This document shows, piece by piece, positions 1-7,883 of a stretch of 59,765 bases of DNA. The first letter of the stretch is position 1. Each line of letters opens with the position of its first letter. Origin of the DNA: Flavobacterium sp. YO12 (GTDB taxonomy: Bacteria > Bacteroidota > Bacteroidia > Flavobacteriales > Flavobacteriaceae). The DNA is taken from assembly GCF_004119495.1 (NCBI RefSeq), contig NZ_NRQU01000028.1, positions 1 to 59,765 of the forward strand, given 5' to 3'. Under the pieces are notes generated by a model that saw only the letters and a program-made list of their open reading frames with translations, had not been told where the DNA came from and made no database searches. The translations under genes were made by a program, and so were the position numbers.

Positions 1-132
1 AAAAATTTAAACTAAATTTTTAAACGTTTACTAAATAATTAATTAAAATTTAGTTAGTATTTATTTTCTAAAAACAAATAAATTATCAACTTATTTTTTT
101 ATTCGATACTATTTTTACAAATTTTCAATCAA

Positions 133-163
133 CAAAAAAACCTGCTCAAAAAATGAACAGGTT
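133..163 (-). terminator. Intrinsic terminator of clpX
   Basis: Read on the minus strand, a 9-bp stem (arms 155-163 and 139-147, one G.U pair) encloses a 7-nt A/T loop and is followed by a run of T (134-140). It lies about 25 nt past the clpX stop codon. The AT-rich sequence left of it (1-132) shows no other feature I can support. Confidence 0.85.
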
Positions 164-186
164 CTGAAAAAATATCTTTTTAAGAT

Positions 187-1419
187 TTAAGAAGCAATTT
201 CCATACGCTTCAATAAGTTTTTACTCAAAGTATGTTCTGCATAATCTTTATCGATCGATAAAACTTTATCATCAGAACTTGGCAGTTCGTACATTGCATC
301 TGTTAGGATTGCTTCGCAAAGCGAACGTAATCCACGAGCTCCTAATTTATACTCTAATGCTTTATCAACAATGAAATCTAATGCTTCATCTGTAATTGTA
401 AATTCAACCTCATCCATTAAAAATAATTTCTGATATTGTTTTACTAATGCATTTTTAGGCTGTGTTAAAATAGCACGAAGTGTTTCGCGATCTAACGGAT
501 CCATATGTGTTAAAACTGGCAGACGACCAATAATCTCTGGAATCAATCCAAAATCCTTAATATCTTTAGGAATAATATATTGCAATAAATTGTCTTTGTC
601 AATATTATCGACATTTTTAGAAGTTGAATATCCAACTGCTTGACGGTTTAAACGTTTTGAAATAATACGCTCCACTCCATCAAAAGCTCCTCCAGCAATA
701 AACAAGATGTTTTGAGTATTCACCTCTACAAATTTTTGATCTGGGTGTTTACGTCCTCCTTTTGGCGGTACGTTTACAACTGTTCCTTCTAATAGTTTTA
801 ATAATGCCTGTTGAACACCTTCTCCAGAAACGTCACGTGTTATTGATGGATTATCGCTCTTGCGGGCAATTTTATCAATTTCATCAATAAATACAATTCC
901 TCTTTCGGCTTTGGTTACATCATAATCCGCAGCTTGCAGTAAACGTGTCAAAATACTTTCAACATCTTCTCCTACATAACCTGCCTCTGTTAATACAGTT
1001 GCATCAACAATAGCCAAAGGAACGTCTAACATTTTTGCAATTGTTTTAGCAACTAATGTTTTTCCTGTTCCGGTTTGACCAACCATGATAATGTTACTTT
1101 TTTCAATCTCTACTTCGTCGTCTAATTGCTGCTGCATTAAACGTTTGTAGTGATTGTAAACGGCAACCGACATTACTTTTTTAGTTTGGTCTTGCCCGAT
1201 AACGTATTGATCTAAGAATGCTCTAATTTCTTTTGGTTTCTTTAAAATTAAGTCACCAACAAGTTTTGAGCTTCCGCTTGATTTTAATTCTTCTAATACA
1301 ATTCCGTGTGCTTGTTCAATACACTTATCACAGATATGTGCATTGATACCCGCGATTAATAAATTAGTTTCTGGCTTTTTTCTTCCACAAAACGAACATT
1401 CTAATACTACTTTTGCCAT
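187..1419 (-). CDS. clpX: ATP-dependent Clp protease ATP-binding subunit ClpX
   Basis: AAA+ unfoldase that recognises tagged proteins and threads them into the ClpP chamber in the cytoplasm. At 410 aa it has the usual family length. The N-terminal zinc-binding domain has four cysteines (C8, C11, C30, C33). Walker A is GQTGTGKT (114-121), Walker B is IVFIDE (about 175-180), the pore loop is GYVG (147-150) and the RKH loop is at 223-225. The loop that docks ClpP, IGF in E. coli, appears to read VGY here. The gene follows clpP on the same strand with a 189-nt gap and ends at a clear terminator. The ATG start gives the standard N-terminus. Confidence 0.98.
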   Translation of the reverse strand: MAKVVLECSFCGRKKPETNLLIAGINAHICDKCIEQAHGIVLEELKSSGSSKLVGDLILKKPKEIRAFLDQYVIGQDQTKKVMSVAVYNHYKRLMQQQLDDEVEIEKSNIIMVGQTGTGKTLVAKTIAKMLDVPLAIVDATVLTEAGYVGEDVESILTRLLQAADYDVTKAERGIVFIDEIDKIARKSDNPSITRDVSGEGVQQALLKLLEGTVVNVPPKGGRKHPDQKFVEVNTQNILFIAGGAFDGVERIISKRLNRQAVGYSTSKNVDNIDKDNLLQYIIPKDIKDFGLIPEIIGRLPVLTHMDPLDRETLRAILTQPKNALVKQYQKLFLMDEVEFTITDEALDFIVDKALEYKLGARGLRSLCEAILTDAMYELPSSDDKVLSIDKDYAEHTLSKNLLKRMEIAS

Positions 1420-1431
1420 TCTTTATTTAAG

Positions 1432-1463
1432 TTACTAAGCTGCAAAGATACTAAGTTTCTAAG
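1432..1463. repeat. Four-unit 8-bp tandem repeat, consensus NNNCTAAG
   Basis: Four consecutive octamers, ttactaag, ctgcaaag, atactaag and tttctaag, share the CTAAG half, with one diverged unit. A second four-unit array with the same consensus lies at 2382-2413, on the other side of clpP. The clpX-clpP gap also contains degenerate words of the gtttcaagttt/gtttcaggttt type (about 1518-1555). No function is apparent. Confidence 0.6.
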
Positions 1464-1561
1464 CTTTTTAATTTAAAACTTAAAAACTTAACTCCTTTAC
1501 AGCTTAATCTTTATTTTTTGTTTCAAGTTTAATTTTGTTTCAGGTTTCATGTCAAGCTTAG

Positions 1562-1577
1562 TCCCGAGGCCTCGGGA
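1562..1577. repeat. GC-rich perfect palindrome (REP-like)
   Basis: A 16-bp perfect palindrome, TCCCGAGGCCTCGGGA, sits in the AT-rich clpX-clpP spacer. Its base composition is far from its surroundings. Short CCCGA...TCGGG palindromes recur between genes in Flavobacteriaceae, so it is probably one copy of a dispersed repeat. That last point is recalled knowledge, not shown by this window. Confidence 0.55.
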
Positions 1578-1608
1578 TAGTTCCTGCAACTTTCAACCTT
1601 AAAGAAAA

Positions 1609-2283
1609 TTATCCTCTTCTTAATACTTCATCAATCATTCCGTATTCTTTTGCTTCGTCAGCAATCATCCAGTAATCACGCTCACTGTCTTTGTGTACTT
1701 TATCAAAAGTTTGTCCTGAATGATGCGAGATGATATTGTATAATTCATCTTTCAATTTCAACATTTCACGTAAATTGATTTCCATATCAGTTGCAACTCC
1801 TTGTGCTCCTCCTGACGGCTGGTGAATCATAACTCTTGAATGTGGTAAAGCCGAACGTTTTCCTGCCGCTCCTGCACATAATAAAACTGCTCCCATAGAA
1901 GCTGCCATTCCTGTACAAATTGTTGCTACGTCTGGTTTGATGTATTGCATTGTATCGTAAATCCCTAATCCTGCATAAACGCTTCCACCTGGAGAGTTTA
2001 AGTAAATTTGGATATCTTTTGAAGCATCAGCACTTTCTAAGAATAGTAATTGAGCCTGAACGATGTTTGCAATTTGATCATCGATACCTGTTCCTAAAAA
2101 AATAATTCTATCCATCATCAATCTTGAAAACACATCTAATTGAGAAATATTCAACTGACGCTCTTCGATAATATATGGAGTCATATTAGTTGGATTCATC
2201 GCCGCTATGATTTTGTCATAGTACATCGCGTTTACTCCTTGGTGCTTTGTAGCAAATTTTTTGAATTCTTTACCGTAGTTCAT
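1609..2283 (-). CDS. clpP: ATP-dependent Clp protease proteolytic subunit ClpP
   Basis: Serine peptidase that forms the tetradecameric chamber of the ClpXP protease. The triad aligns with E. coli S97/H122/D171 at a constant offset of 32: Ser129 in GMAASMG, His154 in MIHQPSGG and Asp203. At 224 aa it is slightly longer than average because of an N-terminal segment of about 30 residues. The ATG chosen is the first in frame; an internal Met at residue 20 is an alternative start and the segment may be a cleaved propeptide. It lies between tig and clpX in the widely conserved tig-clpP-clpX order. Confidence 0.97.
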   Translation of the reverse strand: MNYGKEFKKFATKHQGVNAMYYDKIIAAMNPTNMTPYIIEERQLNISQLDVFSRLMMDRIIFLGTGIDDQIANIVQAQLLFLESADASKDIQIYLNSPGGSVYAGLGIYDTMQYIKPDVATICTGMAASMGAVLLCAGAAGKRSALPHSRVMIHQPSGGAQGVATDMEINLREMLKLKDELYNIISHHSGQTFDKVHKDSERDYWMIADEAKEYGMIDEVLRRG

Positions 2284-2381
2284 ATGTATCTGTTCTAAGT
2301 TTTACTTTATTTAATGTATATATTCTTTTATCAAAGGTTGTACCTCTTTCTAAAGGATGTCAATTTGTCTTCTTTTTTAAG

Positions 2382-2413
2382 ATACTAAGATTCTAAGCTG
2401 CTAAGATTCTAAG
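2382..2413. repeat. Four-unit 8-bp tandem repeat, consensus NNNCTAAG
   Basis: Four consecutive octamers, atactaag, attctaag, ctgctaag and attctaag, in exact 8-bp register. It has the same unit length, copy number and CTAAG core as the array at 1432-1463. The two arrays flank clpP. Confidence 0.65.
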
Positions 2414-2455
2414 TTTTTTTTAAACTAAGAAACGTTCACCAACTGAAACCTGAAA

Positions 2456-2498
2456 CAAAAAAAGAACGTCAATAGAAGAAAAACTTCCATTGACGTTC
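2456..2498 (-). terminator. Intrinsic terminator of tig
   Basis: On the minus strand the hairpin has a perfect 10-bp outer stem (2489-2498 with 2464-2473), a G.U pair, then an inner GAAG/CTTC stem with a short T loop. A run of seven T (2457-2463) follows. It lies about 120 nt past the tig stop codon and separates tig from clpP. Confidence 0.9.
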
Positions 2499-2615
2499 AA
2501 ATATAATTATTTTTATCTTTCAGTTTCTGTAATAAAATCTTAATTTTTAGAATCAAGTTAATGAAGTCTTCTTCTTAACTTTTGACTTTACAACTCTCGA
2601 CTTTCAGACTAAAAT

Positions 2616-3938
2616 TTATTCTCCGTAAGAAGCAGCAATAAATTCTTCGTAAGTTACTTCTTTAGTTGTTGGATTTGCTTTTTCTTTAAACAATTCTAAC
2701 AATTTCTCTGCTACAACTTGCTCAGAAAGTCTTTTCACCTCTTCTTGGTTAGATAAAACTCTTGCTACAATTCCTTGAACTTCTTCGTCAGTTGGGTTAG
2801 TTTGACCAAATTGAGCCATTTGCTGTTTGATAGCATTTGTTGTAAAAGCTTTCAAATCATCAAATGTAATTTGGATATTACTTTGAGCCATAGCTTTTCC
2901 TTCAATTAATTGAAAACGTAAACCTTTTTCAGATCTTGCGTATTCAACTTCAGCTTCTTCTGCAGAAAGTTTTTTCTCTCCAACAGTTTGTAACCATTTT
3001 TTAAGGAACTCAGCTGGTAAATCAAATTTTGTGCTTTCGATCAAGAAATCTTGAACGTCTAATAATAATTTTTGATCTGCTTGTTGTGCAAATTGAGCTT
3101 CAGCATCTTCTTTAATTTTAGATTTTAAATCTTCTAAAGAAGCTACTTTTCCTTCTCCAAAAAGTTTATCAAATAACTCTTGGTTTAATTCAGCTAATTC
3201 AGCTCCGTTGATTGCTTCGATTGTAAAGTTTACTTCGATATCTAAACCGTGAACATCATCATGAGATACTTTTAAGTAATCCATTAATTGGTGATCGTCT
3301 TCAAATAAACCTTTTGTGCTTACTGCAACAACATCTCCAACTTTTTTACCGATGAATTTGTCTCCAGCAGTTTTATTGAAAGTAGATAATGAAATTGTAG
3401 TTGTATTATTGATACCTTTTTCTTCGTTTGAGAAAGTTCCAGTTAAATCAGAATCTGCAGACACCACTTCTTGCGGGATTGCTTTTCCGAATTGTTTTTG
3501 GATACGCTCTACTTGACCGTCGATTAATTTATCATCAGCCGTTACGATATATTTTACGATATTATTTTTTGCTTCTAAATCAATTTCGAAGTTAGGAACT
3601 AAACCAATTTCATATTCGAAAGTTAGTTCTTCAGCATCCCAATCAAAGTTTTCGTTTTCTTTAGCAAGAGGAGTTCCTAAAAGATTTAATCTTTCAGATT
3701 GAACAAAACGCTCTAAAGCTAAATCAACTACTTTTTTAACTTCTTCTTGCTTGATTGCTTTTCCGTATTGTTTTTCAACAAGGTCTTTAGGAACTTGTCC
3801 TTTTCTAAAACCTTTAACGGTAGCCAATGGCATTTTTTCGTTTATTCTTTTTGCTACTTGACCTTTATAATCCATGTGAACAACGTTTAATACAATCGTT
3901 TCATTCACAGCGTCTATTGCTACTCTTTTAATATCCAT
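2616..3938 (-). CDS. tig: Trigger factor (ribosome-associated chaperone)
   Basis: Chaperone and peptidyl-prolyl isomerase that docks at the ribosomal exit tunnel and shields nascent chains. At 440 aa it matches the family length. The N-terminal ribosome-binding domain has the signature GFRKGQVPKDLVEKQYG (about residues 43-59). A diverged FKBP-like middle domain follows, then an all-helical C-terminal domain rich in Glu, Lys and Gln. The ATG at 3938 gives the normal MDIKR-type start. It is the first gene of the tig-clpP-clpX cluster, but a strong terminator follows it, so the protease genes may be expressed separately. Confidence 0.93.
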   Translation of the reverse strand: MDIKRVAIDAVNETIVLNVVHMDYKGQVAKRINEKMPLATVKGFRKGQVPKDLVEKQYGKAIKQEEVKKVVDLALERFVQSERLNLLGTPLAKENENFDWDAEELTFEYEIGLVPNFEIDLEAKNNIVKYIVTADDKLIDGQVERIQKQFGKAIPQEVVSADSDLTGTFSNEEKGINNTTTISLSTFNKTAGDKFIGKKVGDVVAVSTKGLFEDDHQLMDYLKVSHDDVHGLDIEVNFTIEAINGAELAELNQELFDKLFGEGKVASLEDLKSKIKEDAEAQFAQQADQKLLLDVQDFLIESTKFDLPAEFLKKWLQTVGEKKLSAEEAEVEYARSEKGLRFQLIEGKAMAQSNIQITFDDLKAFTTNAIKQQMAQFGQTNPTDEEVQGIVARVLSNQEEVKRLSEQVVAEKLLELFKEKANPTTKEVTYEEFIAASYGE

Positions 3939-3964
3939 CTTCTTCTTTAATTTACATAATAAAA

Positions 3965-3999
3965 TTGGGTTGCAAAATTATAAAATTTTTGCAACCCAA
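3965..3999 (-). terminator. Intrinsic terminator of the small membrane protein gene
   Basis: Long inverted repeat with 13-bp arms (TTGGGTTGCAAAA and its complement) and a short AT loop, followed on the minus strand by TTTTATT. It lies about 55 nt past the stop codon of the gene at 4054-4398. Its downstream arm also contains the -7 box of the tig promoter. Confidence 0.8.
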
Positions 4000-4003
4000 C
4001 CAA
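3973..4003 (-). promoter_or_regulatory. Predicted tig promoter inside the preceding terminator
   Basis: On the minus strand TTG (4003-4001) is followed after 20 nt by TAATTTTG (3980-3973). This fits the Flavobacterium consensus TTG-N17-23-TAnnTTTG. Transcription would start near 3966, about 28 nt before the tig ATG. The -7 box lies within the terminator hairpin of the upstream gene. Confidence 0.6.
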
Positions 4004-4053
4004 GTTTTTAATATATTGTATTTGAAGTGGTTTTTAAGTCACTTTAATACCTT

Positions 4054-4398
4054 TTATTTATCGTCTCCTACTATTTTATATGCAATAGATTGCAGAATAG
4101 ATAATATAACACTAAACAATAAAGCTGTCCAGAGTGAATCAACTGCAAATCCTCCTACAATATTAGTGCACAACAAAATGATGACGGCATTAATAACCAA
4201 TAAAAACAATCCCAAAGTAATCACTGTTACCGGCAATGTCAAAATAACCAATATTGGTTTTATAAAAAGATTCAATAATCCTAAAACCACTGCAACGATA
4301 ATTGCTGTAGTAAAACTGGCCACATGCACACCCGGCAAAAAGTTAGCTATTAACAAAACCAAAGCAGCCGTAACAAGAAGTCTAAGTAATAATTTCAT
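4054..4398 (-). CDS. Small integral membrane protein, four-helix 'phage holin family' (PF04020-type)
   Basis: A 114-aa, very hydrophobic protein with four predicted membrane segments separated by short loops. It resembles the family annotated as 'phage holin family protein' (PF04020, Mycobacterial 4 TMS). That name is historical: these are chromosomal inner-membrane proteins of unknown role, and nothing around this gene is phage-like. It is the third gene of a minus-strand run after pdxJ and the hydrolase, with a 52-nt gap, and ends at the terminator at 3965-3999. A 149-aa reading frame on the opposite strand is only its shadow. Confidence 0.75.
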   Translation of the reverse strand: MKLLLRLLVTAALVLLIANFLPGVHVASFTTAIIVAVVLGLLNLFIKPILVILTLPVTVITLGLFLLVINAVIILLCTNIVGGFAVDSLWTALLFSVILSILQSIAYKIVGDDK

Positions 4399-4450
4399 AT
4401 CTTTTTCTTTTTAAATTTTAATAAAAGTAACACTTTTTTTATCAAAAAAA

Positions 4451-5215
4451 TTACTCTTTTAAAAACGTTGTTGTCAATTCAAAAAACATTTTTGGATTTT
4501 CAGCATGAAGCCAATGCCCCGCATTTGGAATGGTTTCTAATTTTAAATTTGGAAAATGTTTTCGAATATCTTCAAGATCTGAATCCTGAATATAGCCTGA
4601 ATTTCCACCTCTTATAAATAATGTCGGCTTAGCAAAAACCAAATTGTCTGCCAGCGGTTTTCCAATTGCATCCAAATTATTATTAAAAACAGCGAGATTA
4701 AATCTAAACGCTAACTGTCCAGGTTCCTTCCAATATAAATTTTTTAATAAGAACTGACGAGTTCCAAAGTCAGGCACATATTGCGCTACTATTTCCTCAA
4801 CATCATTTCGACTTGGCTTTACAGAAAAATCAACCGCATTCAACCCCGCCAAAATATCTTGATGGTGCTGTTTGTAGAATTTAGGCCCAATATCTGCAAC
4901 GATTAATTTATCTACAATCTCAGGATGTGTTGCCGCAAAAAGCATAGCTACTTTTCCACCCATTGAATGCCCGAGAATATCAATTCTGGTCAAATTATTC
5001 GCATTACAATATTCAAATACATCCTGAACCATTGCTTCATAACTCCATTCATCAGAATGAAAACTACGCCCATGATTACGTAAATCTAAAATATGAACCT
5101 GAAATCCTGCTTCTACATATTGTCCTGCAAGTGTTTTCCAATTGTCAGACATACCAAGAAATCCATGCATGATAATAAATGGTTTTCCTTCGCCTTCTAT
5201 TTTTGAGTATAACAT
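4451..5215 (-). CDS. Alpha/beta-fold hydrolase (YbfF-like esterase)
   Basis: Cytoplasmic alpha/beta hydrolase of 254 aa without a signal peptide. The nucleophile elbow is GHSMGG (Ser84), the oxyanion region is MHGFLG near residue 16, and the catalytic His is in AGHWLH (His234). The overall pattern resembles E. coli YbfF, an acyl-CoA/ester hydrolase. The natural substrate cannot be read from the sequence. It lies between pdxJ (52-nt gap) and the small membrane protein and is probably co-transcribed with both. The ATG start gives a typical short strand before the HGF motif. Confidence 0.88.
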   Translation of the reverse strand: MLYSKIEGEGKPFIIMHGFLGMSDNWKTLAGQYVEAGFQVHILDLRNHGRSFHSDEWSYEAMVQDVFEYCNANNLTRIDILGHSMGGKVAMLFAATHPEIVDKLIVADIGPKFYKQHHQDILAGLNAVDFSVKPSRNDVEEIVAQYVPDFGTRQFLLKNLYWKEPGQLAFRFNLAVFNNNLDAIGKPLADNLVFAKPTLFIRGGNSGYIQDSDLEDIRKHFPNLKLETIPNAGHWLHAENPKMFFELTTTFLKE

Positions 5216-5267
5216 TTATTTTTACATTAAATATTTATTTATCCTTTCTAAGAGTCTTTTAGAAAAC

Positions 5268-5981
5268 TTATTTCAATTTATTCAAATACATATTTACAAC
5301 ATTATCCAAACCAAGATAAAGCGCTTCTGAAATCAAGGCGTGACCAATAGAAACCTCTAATAATCCTGGAATGTTTTGTTTGAAAAACTGAATGTTATCT
5401 AAGCTCAAATCATGTCCGGCATTTATTCCTAAACCTAATTCATTTGCCAGTTTTGCAGCTTCAACATAAGGATCTATTCCTTTTTTATTTCCCAAATCAT
5501 ATTGATGTGCAAAAGCTTCAGTGTACAATTCAATTCGATCTGTTCCTGTTTTTTTCGCTCCTTCAATAACCTCCAAAACCGGATCTACAAAAATAGAAGT
5601 CCTAATTCCGTTTCGTTGAAACTCTTGAATAACTTCTGTTAAATAAGATTGATTTGCAATCGTATCCCAACCTGCAGAAGAGGTAATTGCACCAATTGCA
5701 TCTGGAACTAATGTTACCTGATCTGGCTTACATTCAAGAACTAAATCAATAAAATTATGCTGCGGATTTCCTTCGATATTATATTCTGTAGTAACAATTG
5801 CTTTTAAATCGCGCGCATCTTGATAGCGAATATGTCGTTCGTCTGGACGTGGATGAATCGTGATTCCTTGTCCTCCAAAACGTTGAATATCGACAGCAAC
5901 TTTTAATAAATCAGGAACATTTCCGCCGCGAGCATTTCTAAGCGTTGCGATTTTATTGATATTTACACTTAACTTTGTCAT
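5268..5981 (-). CDS. pdxJ: Pyridoxine 5'-phosphate synthase PdxJ
   Basis: Condenses 1-deoxy-xylulose 5-phosphate with 3-amino-2-oxopropyl phosphate to make pyridoxine 5'-phosphate, the last step of the DXP-dependent vitamin B6 route in the cytoplasm. At 237 aa it has the family length. Recognisable blocks are the N-terminal LSVNINKIATLRNARGG strand, the HPRPDERHI active-site segment, the ELYTEAFA block and GINAGHDLSLDN near the C-terminus. It is the first gene of a minus-strand run and has its own -7 box at 6025-6032. Confidence 0.97.
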   Translation of the reverse strand: MTKLSVNINKIATLRNARGGNVPDLLKVAVDIQRFGGQGITIHPRPDERHIRYQDARDLKAIVTTEYNIEGNPQHNFIDLVLECKPDQVTLVPDAIGAITSSAGWDTIANQSYLTEVIQEFQRNGIRTSIFVDPVLEVIEGAKKTGTDRIELYTEAFAHQYDLGNKKGIDPYVEAAKLANELGLGINAGHDLSLDNIQFFKQNIPGLLEVSIGHALISEALYLGLDNVVNMYLNKLK

Positions 5982-6009
5982 ATAAATAGATAATTAATTC
6001 TAGTAACAC

Positions 6010-6017
6010 TATATTTG
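6010..6017 (+). promoter_or_regulatory. Predicted -7 box for the CBS-ACT gene
   Basis: TATATTTG on the plus strand, matching TAnnTTTG, about 80 nt before the ATG at 6098. I see no TTG at the usual -33 distance. It overlaps the transcribed region of the divergent pdxJ promoter (6025-6032). Confidence 0.5.
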
Positions 6018-6024
6018 TTACGAC

Positions 6025-6032
6025 AAAAATAC
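6025..6032 (-). promoter_or_regulatory. Predicted -7 box for pdxJ
   Basis: TATTTTTG on the minus strand, matching TAnnTTTG, 43 nt before the pdxJ ATG. It lies only 7 nt to the right of the plus-strand box at 6010-6017, so the two polymerase footprints must overlap. Confidence 0.5.
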
Positions 6033-6097
6033 AAAGTAAAACGCAGCAGTTTTTGGTATTTTTTGATTATTTTGCATGAAATATCTCCAATTGATTT

Positions 6098-6757
6098 ATG
6101 ACAGAAATTACAAACTATATCACCAATGATTTCGGACCAATTGATGGTCAGGAAACTATAGCATCGGTTCAAGACTTTTTTGCCGAGGTAAATTTTTCTC
6201 ATTTCCCTGTTTTGGAGGAAGGAATTTTCATTGGAAGTATTTCTTCTGATGATGTTGAAACTTTTGATTCAGATAAAAAAATAATTGATTACAAATATAC
6301 TTTAGAACGTTTTTTTGCTAGAAAATCAATGATTTGGCTAGATGTCCTGGAAGTTTTTGCAAAAAACCATACTAATACTATTCCCGTTCTTGACGAAAAC
6401 AACTCCTATGTCGGCTATTATGAAATAGAAGATATAATGAAGTTCTTTCAAGAAACTCCTTTTATAAAAGAGCAAGGCGGAATTATTATTGTTCAAAAAG
6501 GTCTTTTAGATTATTCGATGAGTGAGGTAACGCAAATCGTTGAAAGTAATAACGGAAAAATATTAGGATGCTTTGTCTCTGAAGCTGATTTAGAAAATGT
6601 TCAAATTACCATAAAAATAGGATTAGGTGCAATGAATGAGATAATTCAAACTTATAGAAGATATGGTTACGAAATAATCTCAGAACATCAAGAAGACACT
6701 TATATCAACAGCTTAAAAGAACGCTCTGATTATTTAGACAAATATCTCAATATTTAA
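6098..6757 (+). CDS. CBS-pair protein with a C-terminal ACT-like domain
   Basis: A 219-aa cytoplasmic protein. Residues 1 to about 118 form a CBS pair: two repeats with the LPVLDE/FPVLEE and GYYEIED/GSISSDD patterns. CBS pairs usually bind adenine nucleotides. Residues of about 126-195 look like a small ACT-type ligand domain (GGIIIVQKG followed by alternating strands and helices). It lacks a catalytic domain, so it is probably a nucleotide-responsive regulator. It is 68 nt upstream of nadK on the same strand, and this pairing is common in Flavobacteriia. A link to NAD kinase is inference from position only. Confidence 0.8.
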   Translation: MTEITNYITNDFGPIDGQETIASVQDFFAEVNFSHFPVLEEGIFIGSISSDDVETFDSDKKIIDYKYTLERFFARKSMIWLDVLEVFAKNHTNTIPVLDENNSYVGYYEIEDIMKFFQETPFIKEQGGIIIVQKGLLDYSMSEVTQIVESNNGKILGCFVSEADLENVQITIKIGLGAMNEIIQTYRRYGYEIISEHQEDTYINSLKERSDYLDKYLNI

Positions 6758-6825
6758 ATTAGAAAATGTTCTCAACTAAATAAATTATCAAATTAACACA
6801 TTTCCTCATTATCTAATTAAGACGA

Positions 6826-7710
6826 ATGAAAATAGCCATTTACGGACAATACTATCAAAACAGCACTGAACCAATTATAAAAGACATTTTCTTGTTTCTT
6901 ACTTCAAATCATGTCGAAATTGTAATTGAAGAAAACTTTTTGGAAATGCTCTATGAAAAGCAGCTTGTCAAAAAAGAATATGCTACTTTTTCATCAAGTA
7001 CAATTTTAGATGATAGCTTTGAGATGTTGATTAGTATTGGAGGTGACGGAACAATGTTAAGAGCTGCAGCTTTAGTTCGCAGTTCAGGCGTTCCGCTTTT
7101 AGGCATAAACGCTGGCAGATTAGGTTTCTTGGCGAAAGTTCAAAAAGAAAATATCGACAGCTTACTACAGTATGTTATCGATCAAAACTACACCACATCT
7201 GAACGAACTTTACTTGGTTTAACGTGCGAACCTAAAAATGATGCCTTTGCAGAACTTAATTTCGCAATGAATGAAGTTACAGTAAGCAGAAAAGATACTA
7301 CTTCGATGATTACTGTTGAAACTCACCTAAACAACGAATACTTAAGTTCGTATTGGGCAGACGGCTTAATCATTTCTACCCCTACTGGCTCTACAGGATA
7401 TTCATTAAGTTGCGGCGGACCAATTTTAACACCGGATGTAAAAAGCCTAGTCATTACTCCTATTGCGCCGCATAACTTAACCGCAAGACCACTTGTTATA
7501 CCAGACGACACAGAAATTACATTGCGTGTTTCAGGCAGAGAAGATCAATATTTGGTTTCATTAGACTCTAGAACTTCTTCCGTAAAAAATGAATCGATTT
7601 TAAAGATCAAAAAAACTGATTACAAAATAAAAATGGTCGAAATACCAGGCGAAACTTTCTTAAAAACATTAAGAAACAAACTGCTCTGGGGCGAAGACAA
7701 GAGAAATTAA
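6826..7710 (+). CDS. nadK: NAD kinase
   Basis: Phosphorylates NAD to NADP in the cytoplasm. The protein is 294 aa. The diagnostic GGDGT motif lies at residues 72-76 (Asp74 is the general base). It is followed by the GRLGFLA block, the NEVTVSR block and the glycine-rich STPTGSTGYSLSCGGP loop. The ATG start gives the standard short N-terminal strand (MKIAIYGQ). It lies between the CBS-ACT gene and the bamA operon. A 173-nt gap and a good promoter follow, so the bamA operon can be transcribed independently. Confidence 0.97.
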   Translation: MKIAIYGQYYQNSTEPIIKDIFLFLTSNHVEIVIEENFLEMLYEKQLVKKEYATFSSSTILDDSFEMLISIGGDGTMLRAAALVRSSGVPLLGINAGRLGFLAKVQKENIDSLLQYVIDQNYTTSERTLLGLTCEPKNDAFAELNFAMNEVTVSRKDTTSMITVETHLNNEYLSSYWADGLIISTPTGSTGYSLSCGGPILTPDVKSLVITPIAPHNLTARPLVIPDDTEITLRVSGREDQYLVSLDSRTSSVKNESILKIKKTDYKIKMVEIPGETFLKTLRNKLLWGEDKRN

Positions 7711-7836
7711 CCCTATTTCTTACTGAACACTATACGATAATAGAACATTTTCTCGTTCTGCCTGTAGTGAATCATCATTAAATGTCTCAAATTCATATTG
7801 TAAATTGAAAAAAAAGCACATTTATGTAAAGGAACG

Positions 7837-7865
7837 TTGATTCGTATCGATAATTATTATATTTG
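7837..7865 (+). promoter_or_regulatory. Predicted promoter of the DUF6089-uppS-bamA-ompH operon
   Basis: TTG (7837-7839), an 18-nt spacer, then TATATTTG (7858-7865) followed by CAC. This is a near-ideal match to TTG-N17-23-TAnnTTTG. Transcription would start near 7871, about 13 nt before the ATG at 7884. It is the best promoter match in the window. Confidence 0.72.
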
Positions 7866-7883
7866 CACGCAATTCTGAATTAA

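Larger units (their letters stand above)
2284..2615. other. 332-nt tig-clpP intergenic region
   Basis: No gene is supported here. From left to right it holds the clpP upstream sequence, the octamer array at 2382-2413, an antisense-oriented gtttcagg-type word at about 2439-2458, the tig terminator at 2456-2498, and a stretch repeating gacttt-like words (about 2574-2611). I see no TAnnTTTG box in the expected position for clpP. The promoter of clpP is therefore undetermined, or clpP relies on readthrough from tig. Confidence 0.6.

Noticed and set aside
3965..4414. A 149-aa reading frame on the plus strand
   Set aside because: It is the complement of the four-helix membrane protein gene (4054-4398) and covers a terminator. 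Its protein has no recognisable domain or signal.
4963..5330. Two short plus-strand frames (69 and 62 aa)
   Set aside because: They are shadows of the alpha/beta hydrolase and pdxJ genes, with no sensible domain composition.
5978..6202. 74-aa minus-strand frame across the pdxJ/CBS spacer
   Set aside because: It covers the promoter region and the start of the CBS gene, and its sequence is biased as expected for a shadow frame.
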